Assembly: GCA_003141895.1 (NCBI GenBank)
Contig: PLNT01000008.1
Coordinates: 41,808 to 81,411, forward strand
From: Bacteroidales bacterium
GTDB taxonomy: Bacteria > Bacteroidota > Bacteroidia > Bacteroidales > VadinHA17
Direction: 5' to 3'
DNA: 39,604 bases
Position numbers and translations under genes: made by a program. The notes below the pieces were generated by a model. The model was not told where the DNA came from. It was given only the letters and a program-made list of their open reading frames with translations, and searched no databases. Every line of letters begins with the position of its first letter. Position 1 is the stretch's first letter. This document shows positions 31,374 to 39,604 of the stretch, piece after piece.

Positions 31374-33836
31374 ATGCAAATAAGTGACAAACTCAAACCC
31401 TTTCTTCCTCATCTGATTGCAATTGTAATTTTTATTGTAATCTCATTCGTATACTTTTATCCTGTCCTTGAAGGAAAGGTTCTGAAGGCCAATGATTCTA
31501 CTGTTTCAAAAATCAATTCCAAAGAGATTCAGGACTTCAGGGAAAAGAATGGAAGGGAACCATTGTGGACAAATTCAATTTTCAGTGGAATGCCCGCATA
31601 TCTTATATCCACAAAATACCCTGGGAACCTTGTCAAATACGCGGATACATTTCTCAGGATGTTTAAGATGCCCGTATCCGTTTTGTTTATATCAATGCTG
31701 GGCTTCTATATCCTCCTTCTGGTTTTTGGAGTTAATCCCTGGCTTGCTATTGCCGGAGGCATAGGCTATGGGTTTTCATCATTTTTCTTTCAGATCCTTG
31801 TCGCCGGACATAATACACAGGCTATTGCACTGGCATACATGGCTCCTATGATAGCCGGAATTTATTATACATACAGAAAGGATGCTTTAAAAGGAGCCTT
31901 ATTTACTGCTTTTGTTCTTGCCCTTGAAATACAGGCAAATCATCCCCAGATTACATATTATGCAATGATCTGTCTTTTGATTTTTGGAATTGTGGAGTTC
32001 ATATTCTCGCTGAAAAACAAAACAGTAATTAGTTTTCTTAAGACTTCGGCCTTACTTGTAATACCATTTATTATAGCAATAGGAATAAACTTTGCAAGTC
32101 TGTATACTACTTATGAATATGGAAAATATTCGATAAGGGGCAAATCTGATCTTACCAGCCAGAACCAAAATATAACCTCAGGATTAAATAAGGACTATAT
32201 TACAACATGGAGTTATGGTGTGGATGAGACTTTTAATCTTCTGATACCAAATTATAAAGGCGGCTCAAGCCGTCCTTTTGACCGTAATTCAGAAACCTTT
32301 AAAGCTTTAGCAAAAAATGGTAATCAATCGGCAATTAATCAGTTACAGAAATACTGGGGGACGCAACCAGGCACTGACGGGCCTCATTATGTAGGAGCAA
32401 TAGTTCTGTTCCTTTTTGTTTTAGGACTTATCCTTGTCAAAGGACCCGAAAAATGGTGGTTATTGATAGCAACCCTTTTGTCAATAGTGCTTTCCTGGGG
32501 CAAAAATTTCATGCCTTTGTCCAACTTCTTTATTGATTATTTTCCGGGTTACAATAAGTTCAGGGCAGTAACAATGATTCTTGTAATTGCGGAATTTTGT
32601 ATACCCCTCCTTGGTTTTCTTGCTCTGAGAAATATTTTCAATGGAACAACTTCAAGAAAAGAAATAATAAAAGGTTTAAAAATTGCTGCTGGTATAACAT
32701 GCGGTTTTATATTACTTACGATCATAATTCCGGGTATAGCAGGTTCATTTCTTGGAGAGAATGAAAACCAGTATCCTGATTGGCTCAAAAGCGCACTTAT
32801 TATTGATAGAAAAGGATTACTCAGAGGCGATGCATTCAGATCTCTGATTTTTATTCTGCTTTCGGCAGGAGTGATTCTTGGATTCATCTTCGAAAAAATC
32901 CGGAAGGAGTATGCAATTTTAATAATAACTATTCTGGTTCTGCTTGACCTCTGGACTGTAGACAGAAGATATCTTGATGCTGACCATTTTGAAAGACCAG
33001 CAACAATTCAGAAATCGTTCACCCCTTCAACTGCAGATGCAATTATTCTTAAGGACCGTTCAGACTATAGGGTTTTCAATTTCATGGGTGCATTTAATGA
33101 TAACACTCCAACTTCATATTTTCACAAGTCGATTGGAGGTTACCATGGAGCAAAAATGGAAAGATACCAGGAATTGATTGATTCGTGCATTTATCCTGAG
33201 CTATCTAAATTCAGTGCTGCCGGACAAAAAGCCCAGTCAGTTGAGGATCTTGATAAAGCGCTTAACAGCACTTCTCTTCCAGCGCTTGATATGCTCAATA
33301 CAAAATATGTGATCTATAATCCGGATGCAGCTCCTCTTATTAACCAGAATGCTCTTGGCAATTCATGGTTTGTTGAGAAACCCATAATGGCTGAAAATGC
33401 TAACAACGAGATATCTTCAGTCAAATCATTCGACCCTTCAAAACAGGCTACGATTGATAATGTCTTTAAGGATCAGATCGTAAAATCATCCTATCCGCTT
33501 CTTGAAAACGAGAAAATAGAACTGACATCATATCAGCCTGATGAGCTGGTTTATAAATCTCATGCATCGGAAGAAAAGCTTGCTGTTTTTTCAGAAATTT
33601 ATTATCCGGCAGGGTGGAAGTGCTACATAGATGGAAAAGAGAGTAAATATTTCCGAACCAATTGGGTTCTTCGAGGGATGATTGTTCCTCCAGGTGACCA
33701 CGATATTAAATTTGTATTCAGACCATCTTCATATTATACAGGAAACAAGGTTTCGCTTGCGAGTTCGGTATTACTCATCCTCTTATTTGCCGGATATTTT
33801 ATTAATAAATACCTCAGGAAATCTAAGACTGAATAG
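31374..33836 (+). CDS. YfhO-family membrane protein
   Basis: An 820-residue protein of the YfhO family (GT-C-like membrane glycosyltransferases or their partners). The start at 31374 (MQISDKLKPFLPHLI) is chosen over 31335, because the extra 13 residues are not family-like. About 12 helices span residues 10-540, with the loop region DSTVSKINSKEIQDFREKNG and PLWTNSIFSGMPAY near 40-75. A large soluble C-terminal domain follows, with another helix at the end. In Firmicutes, YfhO works with glycosyltransferases in lipoteichoic-acid glycosylation; here it may glycosylate a surface polymer. The downstream methyltransferase begins 1 bp after its stop. Confidence 0.85.
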   Translation: MQISDKLKPFLPHLIAIVIFIVISFVYFYPVLEGKVLKANDSTVSKINSKEIQDFREKNGREPLWTNSIFSGMPAYLISTKYPGNLVKYADTFLRMFKMPVSVLFISMLGFYILLLVFGVNPWLAIAGGIGYGFSSFFFQILVAGHNTQAIALAYMAPMIAGIYYTYRKDALKGALFTAFVLALEIQANHPQITYYAMICLLIFGIVEFIFSLKNKTVISFLKTSALLVIPFIIAIGINFASLYTTYEYGKYSIRGKSDLTSQNQNITSGLNKDYITTWSYGVDETFNLLIPNYKGGSSRPFDRNSETFKALAKNGNQSAINQLQKYWGTQPGTDGPHYVGAIVLFLFVLGLILVKGPEKWWLLIATLLSIVLSWGKNFMPLSNFFIDYFPGYNKFRAVTMILVIAEFCIPLLGFLALRNIFNGTTSRKEIIKGLKIAAGITCGFILLTIIIPGIAGSFLGENENQYPDWLKSALIIDRKGLLRGDAFRSLIFILLSAGVILGFIFEKIRKEYAILIITILVLLDLWTVDRRYLDADHFERPATIQKSFTPSTADAIILKDRSDYRVFNFMGAFNDNTPTSYFHKSIGGYHGAKMERYQELIDSCIYPELSKFSAAGQKAQSVEDLDKALNSTSLPALDMLNTKYVIYNPDAAPLINQNALGNSWFVEKPIMAENANNEISSVKSFDPSKQATIDNVFKDQIVKSSYPLLENEKIELTSYQPDELVYKSHASEEKLAVFSEIYYPAGWKCYIDGKESKYFRTNWVLRGMIVPPGDHDIKFVFRPSSYYTGNKVSLASSVLLILLFAGYFINKYLRKSKTE

Positions 33837-33837
33837 T

Positions 33838-34734
33838 ATGGTGCATCACACAGTGTGTCCTCTTTGTTCTTCTGAAAAAATTGGATTGCTATTCAGCTGC
33901 TACGATTTCTTTTTAAGCAAAAAAGAATTCCCGGTATTTAAATGTGCCGGCTGCGGGTTCGCATTCACCCAGGATTATCCTGAAGAAAGTGAGATCGGCT
34001 CGTTTTATGAATCCAATGATTATATTTCTCATAGTGATACATCAAAAGGGTTATCAAACAAGCTCTATCGTGTTGTCAGGAATACCATGTTACGAAGAAA
34101 GAGGAATCTCATTTGTAGTACAACGGGACTAAAAACCGGAACCATCCTTGATATTGGAAGCGGAACCGGCTATTTTGCCGGAACAATGAAAGAGGCCGGC
34201 TGGGAGGTAAAAGGAATAGAAATCAGTGAGAAAGCGCGTAATTACGCAATATCGCATTTTGGAGTGGACATTCTTTCACCTGATAAAATATCCGGGATTG
34301 AATCAGAAAGCTTTGACTGTATAACACTCTGGCATGTACTTGAACATTTCCATGATCCATTCAGCTATGTTTCAGAAATCATAAGGTTATTAAAACCCGG
34401 CGCATCATGTGTTCTTGCTTTACCCAATTGCAGTTCTTATGATGCTGAATATTACAGCCACTTCTGGGCCGCCTGGGATGTGCCACGACATTTATGGCAC
34501 TTTAACCCGGCAACCTTCAGGCTATTTTGTGAAAAATCAGGTTTAGATCTGGGAAAGTTGAAAAATTTGCCAATAGATGTTTATTACATTTCCCAGCTTA
34601 GCGAAAAATATAAAGGATCTCATCTGCCTTTTCTAAGAGGCATATCAAAAGCATTTATTTTTGCATTCTTATCGGCACTTTATCCGGAGAGGAGCAGTTC
34701 AGTTATATATATTCTTCATAAACCCCGAAGCTAA
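33838..34734 (+). CDS. SAM-dependent methyltransferase with N-terminal zinc-ribbon-like motif
   Basis: A 298-residue class I methyltransferase. The start at 33838 is preferred to the 52-codon longer frame beginning at 33682, because that extension lies entirely inside the YfhO gene. The first 40 residues carry CPLC (7-10) and CAGC (36-39), a four-cysteine zinc-ribbon-like pair common in this subfamily. The SAM motif ILDIGSGTGYF (103-113), the acidic E128 (GIEIS) and WHVLEHFHDP follow. It overlaps the convergent porP gene by 4 bp. It likely acts on a sugar or lipid intermediate of the preceding cluster. Confidence 0.85.
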   Translation: MVHHTVCPLCSSEKIGLLFSCYDFFLSKKEFPVFKCAGCGFAFTQDYPEESEIGSFYESNDYISHSDTSKGLSNKLYRVVRNTMLRRKRNLICSTTGLKTGTILDIGSGTGYFAGTMKEAGWEVKGIEISEKARNYAISHFGVDILSPDKISGIESESFDCITLWHVLEHFHDPFSYVSEIIRLLKPGASCVLALPNCSSYDAEYYSHFWAAWDVPRHLWHFNPATFRLFCEKSGLDLGKLKNLPIDVYYISQLSEKYKGSHLPFLRGISKAFIFAFLSALYPERSSSVIYILHKPRS

Positions 34735-35708
34735 TAACGATCAAGCCATCTGTATCTTCTTGAATTGTCTCCGAATTTAACAGCAATCGTTATTTCATGA
34801 GTCCCGTAGGTAACGCTTTGAATTTCCAGGAGCGTATAATCATAGGCATATCCAAAAAACATGTTCTGATATTTTACACCAATATTTGCTATTAATGCTC
34901 CGCTTGTCCGGTAAGCAAGGCCAGCCCAAAATCCCTGGTTATAAATATATGTAGCACCTATGTCAGCCTGAGGCTTAAACTGCTCCGACATTTTTAACAG
35001 GAATGAAGGCTGAATAATCGTACTTGTACCCTCATTAAAGTCATATGATCCGAAAAGATAATACTGCCTTGACATACTTAAATTTTTATATCCCGGACCA
35101 CCAATTTTTGCAGCGGCCTCAGACAATTGATCTGCAGAAAAACCAAAACTGTATTTAGCATTTAACAGGTAGACGCCAAAGGTCATATCGGGAACGAAGA
35201 CCCCGCGGCGAAGGTTATTGTTCAGCCAGGGTTCATTCGGGTCCTCGAAATTAATTTGTTTCTCGTCAATCTTATAATAATAGCCTGTAAAAGCAAGTCC
35301 GAAAGAAAGTTGTGTACTATTCGCGAGCCACAAATGATACGAGTAGGCCGCCTGGAATCCGGTTCTCTGAACCAGTCCATTTTTATCGCTGAATATGTAT
35401 GCACCAAATCCTACTTTCCCGTCAGATTTTGGTCGGAAAAGATGGCGTTTAATACTAGTCTGCTTTAAAATAAAACTTTTTTTGAGCATCCTTGTCTGCC
35501 AGCTGAATGAGAATGTTCGCGGAGCACCGGAATATCCAACCCATTGTTCTCTTGCTGTCAGACTCACACTTGTATAGCCATCACTTCCGGCTACAGCCGG
35601 ATTTATAAGGAATTTATTGTAAAGATACTGACTATATAGTGGTAGTTGTTGGCCATAGGTCAGACTGCAAATCAGTAGTATTAGTAATATGAAAGCAGAT
35701 CTTTTCAA
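34731..35708 (-). CDS. PorP/SprF-family type IX secretion outer-membrane protein
   Basis: A 325-residue protein with a signal peptide (MKRSAFILLILLICSLTYG, cleavage about residue 19) followed by QQLPLYSQYLYNKFLINPAVAG, the hallmark start of the PorP/SprF family. The remainder is rich in alternating strands (about 12-14) consistent with an outer-membrane beta-barrel, with YDFNEGTSTIIQPSFLLK and the aromatic C-terminal part. Family members are needed for export or surface attachment of large SprB-like proteins by the type IX system. It begins 22 bp after the giant protein on the same strand, so it is its likely partner. Confidence 0.93.
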   Translation of the reverse strand: MKRSAFILLILLICSLTYGQQLPLYSQYLYNKFLINPAVAGSDGYTSVSLTAREQWVGYSGAPRTFSFSWQTRMLKKSFILKQTSIKRHLFRPKSDGKVGFGAYIFSDKNGLVQRTGFQAAYSYHLWLANSTQLSFGLAFTGYYYKIDEKQINFEDPNEPWLNNNLRRGVFVPDMTFGVYLLNAKYSFGFSADQLSEAAAKIGGPGYKNLSMSRQYYLFGSYDFNEGTSTIIQPSFLLKMSEQFKPQADIGATYIYNQGFWAGLAYRTSGALIANIGVKYQNMFFGYAYDYTLLEIQSVTYGTHEITIAVKFGDNSRRYRWLDRY

Positions 35709-35730
35709 GAGTTCCTAAATGTATTATTTT

Positions 35731-38700
35731 TTATCTGACAATTGTGATGTTTCCAACTATTGGTTTAGATCCATTGTGCAAATCAATTATGTAGATATAA
35801 GAATCGATAGGAAGTGAATAACCATTGCTGGTTCCGTCCCAAGGTTCAGGATACCCCCTGGCTGATTTCCAGATACTTTCACCCCATCTGTTAAATATTT
35901 TCACTTCCATATTCGGATACAGCTCCTTCATTCCTATATTCCAAACATCATTGATCAAATCACCGTTGGGAGAAATTGCGTTTGGAATTATCAGACATGC
36001 TTCATTCTGAGGATTGACCAATACTGAGTCTCTTATGGAACATCCATTCAAATCTGATATTGTCAACTTGTATAAACCCTCCGGGATATTTAGTAAACTT
36101 TTGTTGGTTGAGTTATCTGACCATCTGTAATAATAATCAGATACTTTTACCCCACCGGTGACCTTTGCATCAATTCTTCCATCAGGTTTATCGGGACAGA
36201 AAGGAAGTGTCAGGTCAAAGACATTCTTAATGGAATCAGGGGCAGTAAGTGTTACAGTTGAACTTGCATGGCAGTTATTTGCATCCGTGATTATTATACT
36301 ATAGATTCCTGCCGGCAGATTAGTTCTTGTTTTTCCAAATATTCCATCTGCCCACAGGTAGTCGACAGTTTTTACCTGATTTACGGCAATGACATCAATG
36401 GAACCTGTATTATCTCCTGCACAATTAATATTGTATCCTCCTGCAATACTGGAGGAAAGAGTGAAGTTCATATTCAGTATCCCGGGCTCTGTAAGGTCAA
36501 TAACTTCAGAGGCTTTACATTCATTATTGTCAATAATCAGTAAATGATATTGACCGGCTTTCAGACCCGAAATACTTTTAGTCGTTCCGGTGAATCCATT
36601 GGGTCCGGTCCACGTATAGTTGTATGGCGGAGCACCGGATATCAGATCAACATTTATTGATCCATCAGAGAGTCCATTGCAACTTATGTTATATCCATTT
36701 AATTCAGGTACATTTTTCGTATAACTCAATGCCGGAGGTAATTCAATCTTCGCTGAATCTGTTTTTATACACCCGTTTATATCAGTAATTATTACCTTAT
36801 AATTTCCTTCTGTGAGCCCCGTTACATCTTTTGAAGTAGACCCATTTGACCAGAGGTATGAATAAGGTGTGGTGCCTCCTGTCGCGACAAGTAATATTGA
36901 TCCATTATTAAATCCTGGAGACTTGCATGTTATATTAGTAGCTGTAAGTTGGGAGTTAAATTCAGAAGGCTGAGTTAATGTAATATCTCTGGTCAGGACA
37001 CATTTATTAGCGTCAGTTACACTTAGGTGATAGGTACCTGCTGTAAGAGATGTCTGATCTTTAGCTCCTTCTACGATTCCGGTTCCGTCTGTGGTGCTCC
37101 AATTGTAGGTGTAGGATCCGGTGCTTCCTCCGGTAACTGTAAGACTGATCCATCCGGTATTAGATCCGTAACAATTTATATTATGAGTTCCATCGGTGGA
37201 CATTGAAGTTGTGAATGAAGAAAACATTAATGGTGCAGGTTCAGTTAATGTAAATGAAGGAGAAGAAGCTAAATTACAACCATTCAAGTCACTTATGGTA
37301 CAGGTATAATATCCGGCTTTTAATCCTGTAAGATCTTTTGTAGTTGAAGTAAATCCTGCAGGACCAGTCCAGGAATATACATAATTCCCCGATCCGCCGG
37401 TAATTGTCATACTTATAGTTCCGTCATTGCCTCCATTACACGAAACATTGAAGTTTCCATCAGGTGATTTAGATAATTGATAACCTGCAAATTGCATACC
37501 ATCCGGTTCTGTAATCGTTGTACTTTGGAACTGAGAACAGTTTAAGACATCTCTTATTTCAACGGTATAAGTTCCTGCGATCAGGTTATCGATGTGATCT
37601 AGAGTTGTATTGCCAGGAATAAAACCATCGGTTGTTGACCAATTATATAAATGACTGCCGGGTCTTCCTCCTGCAATGCTCTGGATTGATATTGAACCGT
37701 TATTATAGCCCTTGCACGATATATTATAACCTCCATTATATTGCGATTTTATAAATGTAGCTACCATAGGAGGAGGCACTTTCATAACTATCCTATTAGA
37801 ATATTCGCACCCATTAGCATCATCTATTATAAGTTTATAACTTCCGGCTCCGAGATTATTATAATACTCATAAGTAGTAGGATCTAAAAAATTAAAAAGA
37901 CTATAAAAAGTTCCGGTATATAAAATCTCAGTGTCATTTTTAACTAATGAATAGATATATGGAGAAGTAACTCCACTGGAAACTGCAACCTGAATTCTGC
38001 CATCTGTAGAACTGGGACAACTTATGTTATAGTTACCTGGTGGTATAACATCAGCATATATATATGGATATACCTTCGTGGAATTAACAAATACAGAATC
38101 CTTGTTGTTACAATTCAGGCTATCGGTCACCTTTATAACATACCATCCGCCCGAAAGATTATCAATATCTAATAAATCAACTTTGTGATATCTGGCAACT
38201 CCGTCCCACACTTCATGATATGGATCACTACCATTAGATATTACTGCTCTTAAGGCTGCGTCTGACCTTCCTTCACAGCTCAGTGGATTAGTAACAATTA
38301 TGTTCTGGAGCGGTTTTGGATGTACAACCACAGAGCTTGAAACTCCCGGTCCGGGATCACATATCGCGTTATCAACTTTAGGAATTATCAGATAATTTAC
38401 AGTTTGTAGATCAGGTGAATTGTTTTGATATGTGAAATTAATTATAGATCCTGGAATCAGGTCAACTTTCGATTCTGTATTTCCAACCACTATGCCTGCT
38501 CCTCCTGTGACGCTTACAGTGTAATCAAACCTCACATTTCCCCAACCCGGAGCCATCACTGTTGGAGAATTAAGAACTATCTGGGTATTTACCGGTGCCA
38601 GAGTAGTACCAGTATAACAGATTGCCGGAACTAAATTGTTCGGAATAACCTTTGGTGTCGGGTTGACAGTCACCGAAATATCTCGGTATTGACCAGGAGC

Positions 38701-39604
38701 ACAACCTGTAGGGCTGACAGGAATAACTCTATAGGTAACAATCTGGAAATGGTCTGTTGAATTGACAAGATTATCTGTGATTTTAGAATTATTCCCCAGA
38801 CCGGTAACTGGAGTAGTTGAATATCCTGTTACTCCGCTATTAGGTGTAACGGTGTAATCAAACGAAATAGCTCCCGCGGTAAATGTACTGGGGCTCTGGA
38901 GTTGTATGCTGGTAGTTGTTTTATCACATTGAGTTGTGTTGAGGGGTATCGGGAATATACGAGGTTGAGGATTAATATTAATCGTAAGCGTAACAGGAAT
39001 TCCATTTTGACAATCTGGACCACCGTCACCAGGTCTGATATGAGGTGTAAACTTATAAGATAATGTTCTAACCCCATCACTCGTATTAATTGGTGCATCA
39101 ATAAATGAAGCAATACCAATTAAAGTCAGATTAGGAACTGTTACTGTAGCACCCGGACCACCATAAGTACCTGTAACATCTGCAGGATACGTTATTTCAA
39201 CATCATATCTCCATTGACCACCAGTACTAATCACGGTATTTACTGTACTAAGGTTAAACCGTGCATTTTCATTAAAACATAATACAGGATTTGTCGTTAC
39301 AGCTATTTTAGGCTGTGGGTTGATCTTAATGGTTACCGTTACCGGTATGCCTCCTGTACACTCTGACCCTCCATCGCCCGGACGTATATGCGGCGTGAAC
39401 GTATAACTTACTGTCTGTACATCATTCGTGTTATTGACAAGGTTCTCTGTAAGGGCTGCTACGCCTGTTGCTGTCTGATCCGTCTGTCCCAATGCCCATA
39501 AACCTCCTGTCACTCCTGCAGGATAAGTTACCGGGGAGATATCATAATACCATGTTGCTCCAACATTCACCGTGTTTACACGGGTGATGTTAAACTTAGC
39601 TGGA
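35731..39604 (-). CDS. Giant surface protein with PKD-like and SprB repeats, T9SS C-terminal domain (5' partial)
   Basis: The C-terminal 1290 residues of a larger secreted protein; the frame is open at the window edge, so the start lies outside. Residues 1 to about 430 hold PKD-like units (about 110-120 residues) ending in PVTVTIKINPQPKI-type strands. Nine SprB repeats of about 65-75 residues follow, opening with words like NISCNGxxDGSI and closing with DxxGC and TxTEP-type ends. The last ~87 residues (from IIPNAISPNGDLINDVWNIG through FNRWGESIW to the end) are a gliding-motility-associated (CHU_C/type B) C-terminal domain, a type IX secretion signal. It is likely a surface adhesin or filament. 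The adjacent PorP/SprF gene supports this. Confidence 0.93.
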   Translation of the reverse strand, partial: PAKFNITRVNTVNVGATWYYDISPVTYPAGVTGGLWALGQTDQTATGVAALTENLVNNTNDVQTVSYTFTPHIRPGDGGSECTGGIPVTVTIKINPQPKIAVTTNPVLCFNENARFNLSTVNTVISTGGQWRYDVEITYPADVTGTYGGPGATVTVPNLTLIGIASFIDAPINTSDGVRTLSYKFTPHIRPGDGGPDCQNGIPVTLTININPQPRIFPIPLNTTQCDKTTTSIQLQSPSTFTAGAISFDYTVTPNSGVTGYSTTPVTGLGNNSKITDNLVNSTDHFQIVTYRVIPVSPTGCAPGQYRDISVTVNPTPKVIPNNLVPAICYTGTTLAPVNTQIVLNSPTVMAPGWGNVRFDYTVSVTGGAGIVVGNTESKVDLIPGSIINFTYQNNSPDLQTVNYLIIPKVDNAICDPGPGVSSSVVVHPKPLQNIIVTNPLSCEGRSDAALRAVISNGSDPYHEVWDGVARYHKVDLLDIDNLSGGWYVIKVTDSLNCNNKDSVFVNSTKVYPYIYADVIPPGNYNISCPSSTDGRIQVAVSSGVTSPYIYSLVKNDTEILYTGTFYSLFNFLDPTTYEYYNNLGAGSYKLIIDDANGCEYSNRIVMKVPPPMVATFIKSQYNGGYNISCKGYNNGSISIQSIAGGRPGSHLYNWSTTDGFIPGNTTLDHIDNLIAGTYTVEIRDVLNCSQFQSTTITEPDGMQFAGYQLSKSPDGNFNVSCNGGNDGTISMTITGGSGNYVYSWTGPAGFTSTTKDLTGLKAGYYTCTISDLNGCNLASSPSFTLTEPAPLMFSSFTTSMSTDGTHNINCYGSNTGWISLTVTGGSTGSYTYNWSTTDGTGIVEGAKDQTSLTAGTYHLSVTDANKCVLTRDITLTQPSEFNSQLTATNITCKSPGFNNGSILLVATGGTTPYSYLWSNGSTSKDVTGLTEGNYKVIITDINGCIKTDSAKIELPPALSYTKNVPELNGYNISCNGLSDGSINVDLISGAPPYNYTWTGPNGFTGTTKSISGLKAGQYHLLIIDNNECKASEVIDLTEPGILNMNFTLSSSIAGGYNINCAGDNTGSIDVIAVNQVKTVDYLWADGIFGKTRTNLPAGIYSIIITDANNCHASSTVTLTAPDSIKNVFDLTLPFCPDKPDGRIDAKVTGGVKVSDYYYRWSDNSTNKSLLNIPEGLYKLTISDLNGCSIRDSVLVNPQNEACLIIPNAISPNGDLINDVWNIGMKELYPNMEVKIFNRWGESIWKSARGYPEPWDGTSNGYSLPIDSYIYIIDLHNGSKPIVGNITIVR

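Noticed and set aside
33682-33837. Upstream extension of the methyltransferase frame
   Set aside because: It lies wholly within the YfhO gene in another frame, and the residues are not family-like; the start at 33838, directly after the YfhO stop, is better.

Overview
The window looks like a chromosomal segment of a Bacteroidota bacterium, probably of the Bacteroidales/Marinilabiliales type; this placement is inferred from gene content, not phylogeny. The supporting signs are a PorP/SprF-type outer-membrane protein beside a giant surface protein with SprB repeats and a gliding-motility C-terminal domain (type IX secretion cargo), a Bacteroidota-style succinate dehydrogenase (sdhCAB), and several promoters of the form TTTG-N19-21-TAnnTTTG. 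Typical Bacteroidota families also occur (YfhO, DUF4434). No tRNA, rRNA, CRISPR array, transposase or prophage gene was seen.

Layout. 1-1019: dispersed repeats and an alpha/beta hydrolase (-). 1196-4630: sdhC-sdhA-sdhB (+), with a repeat-like 125-bp insert between sdhA and sdhB. 4875-8736: a possible carbohydrate operon (+) coding for a Tat-exported DUF4434 glycosidase-like lipoprotein, a sugar-porter MFS transporter with a diverged binding site, and an RnBP-type N-acylglucosamine 2-epimerase-family enzyme. 8918-11123: a PPP-type phosphoesterase and an aminopeptidase P (-). 11162-14658: a nitric-oxide defence cluster with scdA/ric and a quinol-type NO reductase (-), divergent from an NsrR-like Rrf2 regulator (+), with promoters readable on both sides. 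14659-15131: mostly noncoding, with possible gene debris. 15132-18657: a conserved-looking unknown protein and a secreted GH2 beta-mannosidase (+). 18831-23385: two CPBP membrane proteases, dusB and nadB. 23638-34734: glyS, then a polysaccharide/glycoconjugate cluster (three glycosyltransferases, two methyltransferases, a Wzx-like flippase, a YfhO protein). 34731-39604: PorP/SprF and its likely partner, the giant surface protein, whose N-terminus lies beyond the window (-).

A second layer is a set of at least six GC-rich, hairpin-forming intergenic repeats in two related families: A at 6011 and 18713 (opposite orientations), B at 133, 8740, 9626 and 23421. The B copy at 23421 lies between divergent nadB and glyS, and TTTG -33 boxes for both genes fall at its two ends. 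The most interesting leads are the DUF4434/MFS/epimerase locus (substrate unknown), these repeats and their link to promoters, and the type IX cargo/partner pair. Everything here was read by eye; family assignments rest on recognised motifs, not on database searches.
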